A stretch of DNA of 64,000 bases from Aphanothece hegewaldii CCALA 016 (lineage in GTDB: Bacteria > Cyanobacteriota > Cyanobacteriia > Cyanobacteriales > Microcystaceae). The notes below the pieces were generated by a model, which did not search any database, was not told where the DNA came from, and saw only the letters and a list, made by a program, of their open reading frames with translations. The stretch covers positions 310,001 to 374,000 of the forward strand of contig NZ_PXOH01000001.1 in assembly GCF_003007785.1 (NCBI RefSeq), read 5' to 3'. Below are positions 1 through 9,555 of the stretch, one piece after another; the first letter of the stretch is position 1, and the number at the start of each line of letters is the position of its first letter. A program made the position numbers and the translations under genes.

Positions 1-1507
1 CGATCGCTATGCCAATTTCATCGCGTTCTTTGATTCGAGTTTCGTAGAGTCTTTCTTTTTCGGCAATAATATTCGCTTGTTTTTGTTGATAAATATTCCA
101 ACGGCGATCGTCAATTAAACCAATTTCTCGACCGAGTGGGGTTAGTCTTTCATCAGCATTATCCGATCGTAGCATTAACCGATATTCTGAGCGACTGGTC
201 AACATCCGATAGGGTTCGCGTAGATCTTTCGTACACAAATCATCGACTAAAGTACCCAGATAGCTTTGTTCTCTGGGGAAAACAATCATTTCTTGTCCTT
301 GAACGAAACGCGCTGCATTGATCCCCGCGACTATACCTTGGGAAGCTGCTTCTTCATATCCCGTTGTACCGTTGACTTGTCCCGCGCAGAATAACCCCTC
401 AATCTTTTTCGTCATCAGGGTTGGATAACATTGGGTTGCTGGAATAAAATCATATTCCACCGCATAAGCAGGACGTAACATTACACACTTTTCTAGTCCT
501 GGTAAAGTATGTAACATTGCTAGTTGAATTTTTTCGGGTAATCCTGTCGAAAAACCTTGGATATAAAGTTCAGGAATATCTCGCCCTTCTGGTTCAATAA
601 AGATTTGATGGCTTTCTTTATCGGCAAATCTAACAATTTTATCTTCAATAGAAGGACAATAACGGGGGCCTTTGGAGTCGATGAAACCGCCATAAATTGG
701 GGATAAATGTAAATTATCTTTAATCAATTGATGGGTTTCGGCGGTCGTTCGAGTTAAATAACAGTTCATTTGTTCTCGTTCGAGCCAAACTTCGGGATCA
801 AAGCTAAACCAGCGTATTTCTGTGTCGGGGGGTTGGGGTTCTAATCTAGAATAATCGACTGTCCGTTTATCAACTCGTGCAGGGGTTCCCGTTTTGAGTC
901 TTCCCGTTTCAAAACCCAATTGATTTAAAGTTTCAGTTAGTCCAATTGCCGCAAATTCGCCAGCGCGGCCAGCAGACATAGAGCGATCGCCGATCCAAAT
1001 CTTACCTTGTAGAAAAGTTCCAGTTGTCAGGATCACGGTTTTAGCTTGAAAACAGCTACCAAAATAGGTTTGGATGCCGATCACTTGATCATTTTTCCCT
1101 AAGACTAAATCTGTGACCATTCCTTCACGGATCGACAGATTTTCTTGATTTTCGACAATATTTTTCATCACGGCTGCATATTCTCGCTTATCGGTTTGCG
1201 CCCGTAATGCCCAAACTGCTGGACCTCGTGAGTTATTGAGAAGGCGTTTTTGGAGATAAGTGCGATCGGCCATTTTCCCGATCTCGCCCCCAAGCGCATC
1301 GACTTCGTGGGTTAACTGAGACTTCGCTGGCCCACCGACTGCGGGGTTACAAGGTTGCCAAGCGATTTTGTCGAGATTTAGGGTGAGCATCAAGGTACGA
1401 CAACCCAATCTAGCACAAGCTAAGGCCGCTTCACAGCCAGAATGGCCAGCACCAACAACAATTACATCAAATGCGTCTTGGAAGTCTACAGGGGGTCTGA
1501 TGGTCAT
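1..1507 (-). CDS. mnmG: tRNA uridine-34 modification enzyme MnmG (GidA), 3' end cut by window
   Basis: MnmG is the FAD- and NADH-binding partner of MnmE; together they put the (carboxymethyl)aminomethyl group on C5 of wobble uridine 34 of several tRNAs in the cytoplasm. The frame opens at ATG 1507 and runs off the left edge, so about 502 of the roughly 630 residues usual for the family are present and the C-terminal helical domain is missing. Visible landmarks are the N-terminal FAD-binding motif [11 protein letters not shown], the [10 protein letters not shown] segment, the [11 protein letters not shown] signature and the GYEEAASQG segment. The gene is on the same strand as the TPR-sulfotransferase operon upstream, with about 140 bp between them. 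Identification is secure from these family signatures. Confidence 0.97.
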   Translation of the reverse strand, partial: MTIRPPVDFQDAFDVIVVGAGHSGCEAALACARLGCRTLMLTLNLDKIAWQPCNPAVGGPAKSQLTHEVDALGGEIGKMADRTYLQKRLLNNSRGPAVWALRAQTDKREYAAVMKNIVENQENLSIREGMVTDLVLGKNDQVIGIQTYFGSCFQAKTVILTTGTFLQGKIWIGDRSMSAGRAGEFAAIGLTETLNQLGFETGRLKTGTPARVDKRTVDYSRLEPQPPDTEIRWFSFDPEVWLEREQMNCYLTRTTAETHQLIKDNLHLSPIYGGFIDSKGPRYCPSIEDKIVRFADKESHQIFIEPEGRDIPELYIQGFSTGLPEKIQLAMLHTLPGLEKCVMLRPAYAVEYDFIPATQCYPTLMTKKIEGLFCAGQVNGTTGYEEAASQGIVAGINAARFVQGQEMIVFPREQSYLGTLVDDLCTKDLREPYRMLTSRSEYRLMLRSDNADERLTPLGREIGLIDDRRWNIYQQKQANIIAEKERLYETRIKERDEIGIAI

Positions 1508-1647
1508 TTAAGTTCTCAGGTTTGGGAATTTAACCTAGATTTTTATTTTAGCTGAATCAGAGAAAGCTTGTTTGTTATTAAATCCTTACTTGAATTAGGT
1601 AGAAAGACCAAACTCATACTTAATCAATCATATACAAAATATTTAGT

Positions 1648-3699
1648 TTACCAAGAAAATTTTAGATTAAGACAATTTTCTAAATCTTCTTGATAAGGTT
1701 TAAAAAAATTATTTAAAAACTGTTTTAATTCTTCTTTTATTGGCGGATAAGAGCCTTGATTGTGAATTATATAAGAAGAGTAGGAATGATTAGATATTTC
1801 TAAAAAATTTAAAGTTTGCGATAAAATTTTTTGAGGTTGATTATATAAATCTTCGCTTGGCAAAATTAATAGTTGTTCTTTAGGAAAGATTTTTAACCAC
1901 TGTTTAATATAATAAATATACAAGCTTCCAATAAAAAAACTAGATCTTTTAGTTTGATAATCTATATTAGTTAATGATTTAATTTTTTGCAGCTTTTTAA
2001 ATTCTACTTTTATGACTTCTTCTAAACTTCGCTTTTCATATCCAGTGTTGACTTTATGATAATGCCAAGAGATAGCGCGTTCAACAGGATTTCTTAAAAG
2101 AACAATTAGCTTGACATGAGGAAATAGATTATAAATTCGTTCTGGAACATTGGGATAATCAAAATAGGCGGGTGTTGCCTCACCTGTAATAAAATCTGCG
2201 TTATCAGCTAGAGTTGGAAAATGAGATAAATACCACTCAATACCTTGTTGATAATGAACTGAAAAAAAGTTTAATTCTTTTTTGTGTGGTAAGATAACTT
2301 GGGGATGTTGACTTAAATATTCGTATAAAGAGGTTGTCCCACATTTAGCCGCTCCTATAATAATAAAATCTGGCCCTATTTCTTTTTTCTGTTTCCAATC
2401 GAGTGCAGCTAAACTTAAATTTGTTTGAATCGCTTTTTCGTAACTACTTGTTTGATAACACTGAATAGCCGCATCAAGTTTACCTCTTTGAGTTAAAAGA
2501 TCTCCTAAATTGCCCCAAGCTAAAGCAAGATGAGGGTGATATTGAAGTATATTTTGATAAAACGTAATCATTAAATCTAGCTGTTCAGCAGTGAAAGGGA
2601 TATATTGCAAATCGATATAAGCGAGTTGAAAATCACTATCTATTTTAATAGCTTGCTGATAGCAGTTGATGGCGGACTGAAATTCACTTTGGCTTCTAAA
2701 CGCTCTAGCTAATTTATAATATTCATCAGCATCTTGAGAAGGAATTTTATTTAAAGCTTGGTTATATAAATTAAGAACATCTAGGGATATTTGTGATTGA
2801 TAGGTAGTAAATTGAAACCCTAATCTGTATTGGGCGATCGCTTTTTCATAGTCACCCATATTAAAATAGATAAATCCAAGATTAAAATAAATAAAGGCAG
2901 GATTAGGATTAAGCTTTAGACTTTGTTCATAAGCTATAATCGCTTCGTTCCATTGCTCTTGATTTTGCCAAATTTGACCGATTTGATAGTAAGCCTTCCA
3001 ATTTTGGGGCTGTAATTCAATTACTTTGTGATAGCAATTAATAGCATCTTGCCACTGTTGTAGGTTTATTAAAGAAAAAGCTAATTCAACATGGGCAGTT
3101 ACAGAATCGGGATGCTTTTCTATCGCTTGCTGATATGTTAATTTAGCTTGTTGCCAGTTTTCCTGGATAATAAAAGCTTTTCCTAATTTAAGATAAATTG
3201 CGAGATGATGAAAATTATTTTGGATAGCCTCTTGATAGGTTTGTATGACTAAATTTTGGTTTTTTTGTTGAATAAAAATAGTCGTTAATTCTTCATAAAC
3301 TTTTACAAAATCGGGTTTTAGCTGAATGGCTTGACGATAGCACTGACAAGCTTGTTCGAGCTTGCCGTATTTTTGTAATTTTTGACCTAATGTGTAAAGT
3401 TCTTCTGGTTTAAACCAGTTAGGTTCTAAATTCATGGCTATATACCATTTTTGAACTGCGTGCTTGGGTTTACCGCTAAGTTGAAGAACTCTAGCCAAAT
3501 TTCGATAAGCCCCGGCAAATTGTGGATTTAGTTTTATTGCTTTACGATAATGAAAGATTGCTTTTCGCCAGTCTTGCTGATTTGCGTAAATATTTCCTAT
3601 ATTAACATAAATTTCGGCATTTTCGGGGTTTGCGGCAAGCTGTTGACGGTAATGACGAATTTCCTCTTGAAACTTTTTACTTTTTTCGTCTGTCATCAT
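1648..3699 (-). CDS. TPR-sulfotransferase fusion protein (683 aa)
   Basis: The first ~430 residues are TPR units of about 34 residues, which form a protein-binding solenoid. The last ~235 residues are a PAPS-dependent sulfotransferase domain of the carbohydrate O-/N-sulfotransferase type. The 5'-phosphosulfate loop IGAAKCGTTSLY lies near residues 448-459 and the 3'-phosphate motif LRNPVERAIS near 535-544. I place the start at ATG 3699 because it overlaps the TGA of the upstream TPR-sulfotransferase as ATGA, a classic coupling arrangement; the same frame could open 15 bases earlier. It is the last gene of a three-gene minus-strand operon (methyltransferase, sulfotransferase, sulfotransferase). 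Sulfation of a glycan is inferred; the acceptor is unknown. Confidence 0.9.
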   Translation of the reverse strand: MMTDEKSKKFQEEIRHYRQQLAANPENAEIYVNIGNIYANQQDWRKAIFHYRKAIKLNPQFAGAYRNLARVLQLSGKPKHAVQKWYIAMNLEPNWFKPEELYTLGQKLQKYGKLEQACQCYRQAIQLKPDFVKVYEELTTIFIQQKNQNLVIQTYQEAIQNNFHHLAIYLKLGKAFIIQENWQQAKLTYQQAIEKHPDSVTAHVELAFSLINLQQWQDAINCYHKVIELQPQNWKAYYQIGQIWQNQEQWNEAIIAYEQSLKLNPNPAFIYFNLGFIYFNMGDYEKAIAQYRLGFQFTTYQSQISLDVLNLYNQALNKIPSQDADEYYKLARAFRSQSEFQSAINCYQQAIKIDSDFQLAYIDLQYIPFTAEQLDLMITFYQNILQYHPHLALAWGNLGDLLTQRGKLDAAIQCYQTSSYEKAIQTNLSLAALDWKQKKEIGPDFIIIGAAKCGTTSLYEYLSQHPQVILPHKKELNFFSVHYQQGIEWYLSHFPTLADNADFITGEATPAYFDYPNVPERIYNLFPHVKLIVLLRNPVERAISWHYHKVNTGYEKRSLEEVIKVEFKKLQKIKSLTNIDYQTKRSSFFIGSLYIYYIKQWLKIFPKEQLLILPSEDLYNQPQKILSQTLNFLEISNHSYSSYIIHNQGSYPPIKEELKQFLNNFFKPYQEDLENCLNLKFSW

Positions 3700-5249
3700 A
3701 TTTTGGCATCCCAATCAAACTTTCTATTTAAATAATTTTCTAATTGCTGGTTGTAGGGTTGAAAAAAGTCTTCTAAACTCTTGATTACTTCTTGTGCTAT
3801 GGGCTTGTAAGAACCAACATTACATATAGGATACCGTGAGTTTTCATAATTGGCTAGACCCAAAAAATTAAAAACTTCATCCATAATCTCTTGAGGTTTG
3901 CTATATAAATCTTCACTTTTTAAAATCAACAATTGTGATTGGTCAAAAAACGATAACCAATGTTGTAGATGAAAAACATATAAACTTCCGCCAATATGTC
4001 GAGGAAATTGATTAGTATTAGGGCTATGTAATTGAAATTCACTACAATTAGATATTTGCTCAATTGCTGAATTTATAATTGATTCTAAATCTCTTTTTTT
4101 TGCTCCTCTATTAATCATATGAAAATACCAAGAAATTGTCCTTTCAACAGGATTTCTTAATAAAACAATTAGCTTAATTTGAGGAAAGCACTGAGAGATA
4201 CGAAGCGGTGTTTCAAAGCTTTCTAAATAATTAGGGCTGGCTTCCCCTGTATAAAAATCTTTATAATCGCTAATTCCAGGAAAATGAGACAAGTACCAAT
4301 CAATTCCAAAGGAATAATTCTTATTAAAAAAATCAATTTCTTTTTTATGAGGTAGTAAAACTTGAGGATGCAGCCCTATATATTTATATAAAGAAGTTGT
4401 GCCACATTTAGCTGCACCAATAATTACAAAATCTGGCGGACATTCTTTTTTTAATTTATTGTCTTGCTGTGAAAGTTCAGGATGGGAACTACGAAGATTT
4501 TTTTTATTGCTTTTTCGATAACAAATCATCGCCTCTTTCAATTCTCCTTTTTGCGTCAGTGCATCTCCTAAATTTCCCCAGAGTACAGGATTATTTTCAT
4601 GACTTTGTAGCATTTTTTGATAAAATTGAATCAGCGAATCTAACTGTTCTGGAGCAATTCGAGTATATTGGATAGCGGTATAAGCTGAACGAGAATAAGG
4701 ATTTTTTTCAATCGCTTTTTGAAAACAGATAATTGCTTTTTGAAAGTAGCTAGACTTTCTCATTAATTTACCTAAGTTTAAATAATCCTGATGAGTAGTT
4801 TGAGGATTTGCGTCTAAAACCGTTTGGTAATTGTGAAAAATTTGCTTTTCAATTGGGGAGTTTTGAGGAGTAACCTCTAACATTTTTTTGTAGCAATCAA
4901 TTGCTTGTTGGTATTGCCCTTGTTTGGCTAAGTTTAAACCAAGTGTTAAGTATTGCTCTGGCTGAATCGTCGGCTCATTTAAAAATGCTTCGTACCAGCA
5001 TTGTACTGCTTCCGTTTGTTGTCCCATCATCATTAAAGCCCGTGTCATGTTGCGGTAAGTTATCGCATTATTCGGCTCGATTTGGATAGCTTTACGGTAA
5101 AAAGCGATCGCTACCTTCCATTTTTTTAAAAGTGCGAATAAACTTCCTAAGTTACAGTAAGCTTCAGCATTTGGCTCTTGTTTAATCTGTTTAAGGTAAT
5201 ATTTTATTGCTTCTACTATTTTTGGTGTTTGATCGGGTAATGTTTCCAA
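3696..5249 (-). CDS. TPR-sulfotransferase fusion protein (517 aa)
   Basis: This is a shorter paralogue of the downstream gene: about 250 residues of TPR repeats, then a sulfotransferase domain with the PAPS loop IGAAKCGTTSLY at residues 277-288 and LRNPVERTISWY at about 364-375. The two C-terminal domains share most of their landmark blocks, including HPQV.LPHKKE and YLSHFP, so they come from duplication. The start is TTG at 5249, backed by a GAGG Shine-Dalgarno about nine bases upstream that overlaps the TGA of the preceding methyltransferase gene; the stop overlaps the next start by four bases. Translation of the three genes is therefore probably coupled. The acceptor is unknown; a cell-surface glycan is the likely substrate class. 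Confidence 0.9.
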   Translation of the reverse strand: METLPDQTPKIVEAIKYYLKQIKQEPNAEAYCNLGSLFALLKKWKVAIAFYRKAIQIEPNNAITYRNMTRALMMMGQQTEAVQCWYEAFLNEPTIQPEQYLTLGLNLAKQGQYQQAIDCYKKMLEVTPQNSPIEKQIFHNYQTVLDANPQTTHQDYLNLGKLMRKSSYFQKAIICFQKAIEKNPYSRSAYTAIQYTRIAPEQLDSLIQFYQKMLQSHENNPVLWGNLGDALTQKGELKEAMICYRKSNKKNLRSSHPELSQQDNKLKKECPPDFVIIGAAKCGTTSLYKYIGLHPQVLLPHKKEIDFFNKNYSFGIDWYLSHFPGISDYKDFYTGEASPNYLESFETPLRISQCFPQIKLIVLLRNPVERTISWYFHMINRGAKKRDLESIINSAIEQISNCSEFQLHSPNTNQFPRHIGGSLYVFHLQHWLSFFDQSQLLILKSEDLYSKPQEIMDEVFNFLGLANYENSRYPICNVGSYKPIAQEVIKSLEDFFQPYNQQLENYLNRKFDWDAKI

Positions 5250-5259
5250 CGAAATAACC

Positions 5260-6720
5260 TCAACTTTTTATCTTTTGAATAATAATTTGATGGGAATAAT
5301 GAAAAATTTTAGCATGACGCTCAATATTTTTTAAAAAGGAAGACAATTGTATGGCTAGTTCTTGCCAATTGTTAGTCATCTCACGATTTGGGGACTTACT
5401 AAAAAAAATTAGTCCTTTTTCCTTAAGAACTTGCCAATAAAGCATTGCGTCTTCTTCTGTTATACCTGTATTTCTTGAGCGATCATTAACATTAATTAAA
5501 TCAAAAAAATTGGTTTGATGATTAGCCAGTAGCTTACTGGCTTTTCCTTTCAAAAGTTTAACTCTTTCTTTGGCTGAAGTTTTGGCAATGTTATCTAAAA
5601 ATATTTCACTAAATGCTTTGTCAATACAAGTTATTTGGGCGGATGAATCAGTTAAAATGTTATTAAGTAACCAACAAATAGACATTCCTTGCGAACTCCC
5701 AATCTCTAATACTTGACTTTCTCTGTGAGCAATAAGATGATTGAGATATTGTGTCCAAATAGGAATTTTAAAAGTAAAGTTATCTTGAGTAAAATAATAA
5801 TCTTTGAGAGAACAGTCTAACCATCCTCTTAATTCACAAACTTTTTGATAATAAGTTTTTGCTTGATCTGTTTGTCCTAATTTAGAGTAACAATTAGCTA
5901 AATAAGCATAGAGCCACGAAGGATTATTTTTAATTTCTTTTAAAAATTGTTCACAACTTATTTTAGCCGCTTCCCATTGTTGAGTACGCATCTGAATTTT
6001 AATTACTTCTCGATAGGCTAAAGCAAAATTGGGTTTGATTTTTATACTCTTATCGAATTGCACAAGGGCTTGTTCTGGCTGATTTTGTTTGAGGTAAAGC
6101 ATTCCTAATTTATAATATGCTTTAATTTGATTAGCATCTTGATCGAGCAATTGTAAGAGACATTTTTGCGCTTTTCCCAAATCTTTTTGCGCCGTAAAAA
6201 TATCAGCAAGGTCATAATAAGAAGCCCAGAATTGAGGATTGGTTTGAATTGCCTGTTGGTGACAATTAATTGCTTGTTCAATTTGTCCTTGTTTGTAAAG
6301 TGCTTTCGCTAATTTATAACAATTACGTGGTGCGATTTGCTCTGAATTGAGCAGAAAAGCTTGATACCAATAGGTCATTGCTTTGTCAGTTTGACCAGAT
6401 TTATTGTAAACCGCCGCTAAATTATCGTAAATTAAAGCACTGTCATTATATGAAAGAGATTTTTCATATGCGGCGATCGCTTTTTCTGACTCACTTAAAA
6501 AGTCATAAAGTTCCCCAATACTAAAATAAATTTCGCTTAAAGATGGCAACTCTGGTAAAGCTGAAGAACACCACCATCGAGAAGAATCAAAGAGTCCCAT
6601 ACTCTGTAGAATCTCACTAAGTTTTAAGCAAGCTAATTGCCAATTTTCTGAATATTCTATTGAATCGCCCAGTAGCTTTTCAACTGTTATAATGGCTTCA
6701 CTCAAATAACTTGCAATCAT
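5260..6720 (-). CDS. TPR-class I methyltransferase fusion protein (486 aa)
   Basis: TPR units occupy roughly residues 1-310. The C-terminal ~170 residues look like a class I S-adenosylmethionine methyltransferase of the Methyltransf_24/O-methyltransferase type: the SAM-binding motif VLEIGSSQGMS follows the last TPR, then an acidic loop in ITCIDKAF and a FFDLINV motif where such enzymes have DLIFID. The usual acidic residue after the FFDLI strand is an asparagine here, so activity is less certain than the fold. It is the first gene of the operon with the two TPR-sulfotransferases, ten bases ahead of the next. Methylation of the same glycan that the partners sulfate is a plausible inference. 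Confidence 0.8.
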   Translation of the reverse strand: MIASYLSEAIITVEKLLGDSIEYSENWQLACLKLSEILQSMGLFDSSRWWCSSALPELPSLSEIYFSIGELYDFLSESEKAIAAYEKSLSYNDSALIYDNLAAVYNKSGQTDKAMTYWYQAFLLNSEQIAPRNCYKLAKALYKQGQIEQAINCHQQAIQTNPQFWASYYDLADIFTAQKDLGKAQKCLLQLLDQDANQIKAYYKLGMLYLKQNQPEQALVQFDKSIKIKPNFALAYREVIKIQMRTQQWEAAKISCEQFLKEIKNNPSWLYAYLANCYSKLGQTDQAKTYYQKVCELRGWLDCSLKDYYFTQDNFTFKIPIWTQYLNHLIAHRESQVLEIGSSQGMSICWLLNNILTDSSAQITCIDKAFSEIFLDNIAKTSAKERVKLLKGKASKLLANHQTNFFDLINVNDRSRNTGITEEDAMLYWQVLKEKGLIFFSKSPNREMTNNWQELAIQLSSFLKNIERHAKIFHYSHQIIIQKIKS

Positions 6721-6833
6721 AGAATTATAAAATCTAGATATGGGTCAAAAAATTTTCTTTAAAATATTGTAAAAAACCATTATCAGTGATAAAATATAAT
6801 GGTATTAAGCTATTTCAATGAAAATTTATAGAG

Positions 6834-8051
6834 ATGTCTTCCATTAAAATATATTTACTAATATTAGTCAATACAATTATTGGCTTAACATCTTGTCAGT
6901 CAGTTACTTCAGGGCAAAATACTTCCATTACCCCACCTGCATCAACAAAAGATAGACAGGAAGTAGCAGAGCCTAAAAGAAAAAGACAAGTACAACAGAC
7001 TGAATCGATTAAGCAGTCACCAGTTAGATTAACAGTAAAAGGTAGTCAGATTTTTACACCAGAAGGCAAACTTATTGAATGGCGAGGTGTTAACTGGGGG
7101 TGGTGGGGATCAATACAGCCTCAAGATGGTGTGGAAACAGCTAAAATGGGTGCTAATGCGGTTCGTTTACCTTTTAAATGGTATTTTAGCGGAAAAAAAA
7201 GCGATATTCGAGATAGTAATGCTCCAGGTAATATTTCACCTGAAGGACTTGCACTTTTAGATAAATATGTCGATTGGTGTGTTCAACAAAAATTATGGGT
7301 TATTTTATCGGCTACTTCCGATGAAGGTGCGGGAGACAATGCGGAGAATTATTGGACGAATCCAGCGTTGAGAAAAGAATTTTTTGAAACATGGGCTTTT
7401 TTAGTTCAAAGATATAAAAATAAACCTTATATTGCTGCTTATGAGATTCTCAATGAACCTCACCCGCTCAGGAAGAAGTATGCTACTACAAAAGAGGTTC
7501 AAAAATTTTATCAAGAAGCTATAGAAGTCATTAGACAATATGACTCGACGACTCCTCTTATTGTCGGACCTAGTGATAACTATGATCTTAATCAGTTACC
7601 CAATATTTACATTAAAAACGATAAAAATTTAATTTATACATTTAATTATTATGAGCCTTCTGAATATGTTAAAACTAATCGACGAGAAGTTAAAGGACTT
7701 CCTTTGATCACTTATCCCGGTACTTTTCAAAATAGGCAAGGAGAAACTATTACTTTAAACAAAGAATATTTAGCTCGGCTTTTGCAACCTGCTGTAAAAT
7801 TTCGTGAGCAATACAATGTTCCTCTGTTTGTCAATCAAGTCGGTGTTAGAAGTGAGGCTCCGGGACAACTTAAATACATTGCTGATGTTTTAGCTCTTTT
7901 TGACCAGTATAAAATTCCTTATACCTATTGGACGTTTAAAACCGAAGAGGATCAAAGTCAACAGGGTCTTTATTGGTTAGATGAGAAAGGAAATTATCAG
8001 CCTAAAACTGAGCTTATTGAGTTGCTCAAAAAATCGTTTTCACGTCGTTAA
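6834..8051 (+). CDS. GH5-like (cellulase-fold) lipoprotein with altered nucleophile site
   Basis: The N-terminus is a lipoprotein signal peptide ending in the lipobox LTSC (Cys21), followed by a charged linker to about residue 60 and a (beta/alpha)8 glycoside hydrolase family 5 domain. Family landmarks are EWRGVNW, the acid/base motif EILNEP (Glu208), a Tyr-rich FNYYEPSEY strand and TYWTF near the end. At the strand that normally carries the nucleophile (GEFG) the sequence is VNQVG, so the expected Glu is Gln335 (codon CAA at 7836). The protein may bind rather than cleave glycan, or use another residue. It is divergent from the TPR-methyltransferase operon across a 113-bp AT-rich gap and is likely anchored in the outer or inner membrane. 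Confidence 0.82.
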   Translation: MSSIKIYLLILVNTIIGLTSCQSVTSGQNTSITPPASTKDRQEVAEPKRKRQVQQTESIKQSPVRLTVKGSQIFTPEGKLIEWRGVNWGWWGSIQPQDGVETAKMGANAVRLPFKWYFSGKKSDIRDSNAPGNISPEGLALLDKYVDWCVQQKLWVILSATSDEGAGDNAENYWTNPALRKEFFETWAFLVQRYKNKPYIAAYEILNEPHPLRKKYATTKEVQKFYQEAIEVIRQYDSTTPLIVGPSDNYDLNQLPNIYIKNDKNLIYTFNYYEPSEYVKTNRREVKGLPLITYPGTFQNRQGETITLNKEYLARLLQPAVKFREQYNVPLFVNQVGVRSEAPGQLKYIADVLALFDQYKIPYTYWTFKTEEDQSQQGLYWLDEKGNYQPKTELIELLKKSFSRR

Positions 8052-8073
8052 TTAAAGTTTAAGTAACAAATTT

Positions 8074-9555
8074 CTATTTAATTTGTTCTATACTTTCTAT
8101 TTGTCGAGTTAACTGTTCGGTAATTAAACTAAAGACCGTTCGTTGTTCTCGGACTTGAATTTTGATGGTGATTCCCATTCCTGACTGTAATTTAAGCTTT
8201 TTATTATCGACAGCCAAAAATTGTTGAGCTAATTTAACTTTAATTGGAAATCGATAGAATTTATATTCATTATCTGGAGGTAAAGCATCAGAACCAATAA
8301 ACTCTAATTTGCCAGTAATTTCGCCAAATTCTGTATAAGGAAAAGAATATATTCTAACCTTACAATTCATTCCTTTTCGGAGAAATCCAATATCTTTATT
8401 AGTAACATAGGCTTCAGCAATTAGATAATCTTGAGGAACAATTTTTAGAATTGCTGCACTAGGACCAAGATTAGGTATAAATCCTGGAACTGCATTCATC
8501 TCAAAAATTGTCCCCGAAATTGGGGCGCGGACTTCTTGATATTGTAAAGTTTGCTTAATTCTATCAGTTTGGCTATCAAGTTCGGCTATTTTCTTTTTGT
8601 TCTCAACAATTCTTCGATTAATTTCGCTATCAAAATTAGCGATCGCTTGTTGATTTTCTGTTATTTTTTGCAAAATATTTTTGCGCGTTAATGCAGTGGT
8701 ATTCTTTAGCTCCTCTCTAGCTTGTTCAATTCCATAATCGATACGCTTTTGTTCTTCTTGTAATTGTTCAATCTTCGTTTTTTGTGACTCTAACTGTTGT
8801 TCTTTTTCAAAATATTGTAGGCGTGAAAAACCTCCTTCTTCAACTAAAGGTCTAATTTCATCTAAAATTTGTTGTGTACCTTGAGCTTGCATTCGAGCTT
8901 CTTTAATCTGCACTTGATTACTACTAAATTGTTTTTGTAACTGAGAAACTTTTAAGCGAGCCGCCGCTTCACGAGTTTCTAACTCAGTTTGGACAGCTTG
9001 CAGTGTATATAACTGTTGAGGTGTTAATTTTTGATTTTTAGTGCGATTCCCTAATTGGGCTTGCAATAATTCATTTTCAGCGAGCAATTCATCTCTATTT
9101 CTTGCCAAAGATGCAATCTCTATTGGGATATTACCAGAATTTCCATCGATTTCTAAAGAGGAATTTTTCAGAGAAGGAGTCATCAAATTCATGTAGAACT
9201 TATTTTCTTGAAGCAGAGATTGGCGCACATTTTGAAGTGATTTAAACTCAGCTTTCGATGAAGTAGAATCCAAAACTAATAGTAAATCACCTGCTTTTAC
9301 AGGTTGCCCTTCTTTAACTAAAACTTTTGTAACTACTGCTTGGGTTCCATTTACTGGTACACTAACTTCTCTAACTTTGTTCTGAGGCTTAAGCTGCCCA
9401 TCAGCCGAAATTACTTGCTCTAGATTAGAAACATAAGCCCAGCCGACAAAACTTGCCAACAATCCAAGAATAAGCCAAATGGTCGCTCTAGACCACTTTG
9501 AAGATTGATTTAATAAAACTGTTTGCTTAAATTGTGGTTTATTAAAAGCACTCAT
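8074..9555 (-). CDS. HlyD-family membrane fusion (periplasmic adaptor) protein
   Basis: This is a type I secretion adaptor that bridges an inner-membrane ABC exporter to an outer-membrane TolC channel. A short cytoplasmic N-terminus is followed by one membrane segment near residues 27-46, a biotinyl/lipoyl-like half motif (VLVKEGQPVKAGDLLLVLD), a long Gln/Glu-rich coiled-coil hairpin from about 150 to 335, the second lipoyl half (VRAPISGTIF) and a beta-barrel C-terminus. The 493-residue length is usual for the family. No ABC exporter or TolC gene lies nearby, so its partner is elsewhere. Possible cargoes in this window are the RTX protein at 23.4 kb and the repeat protein at 34.1 kb, both without a signal peptide; that link is inference. 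Confidence 0.9.
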   Translation of the reverse strand: MSAFNKPQFKQTVLLNQSSKWSRATIWLILGLLASFVGWAYVSNLEQVISADGQLKPQNKVREVSVPVNGTQAVVTKVLVKEGQPVKAGDLLLVLDSTSSKAEFKSLQNVRQSLLQENKFYMNLMTPSLKNSSLEIDGNSGNIPIEIASLARNRDELLAENELLQAQLGNRTKNQKLTPQQLYTLQAVQTELETREAAARLKVSQLQKQFSSNQVQIKEARMQAQGTQQILDEIRPLVEEGGFSRLQYFEKEQQLESQKTKIEQLQEEQKRIDYGIEQAREELKNTTALTRKNILQKITENQQAIANFDSEINRRIVENKKKIAELDSQTDRIKQTLQYQEVRAPISGTIFEMNAVPGFIPNLGPSAAILKIVPQDYLIAEAYVTNKDIGFLRKGMNCKVRIYSFPYTEFGEITGKLEFIGSDALPPDNEYKFYRFPIKVKLAQQFLAVDNKKLKLQSGMGITIKIQVREQRTVFSLITEQLTRQIESIEQIK

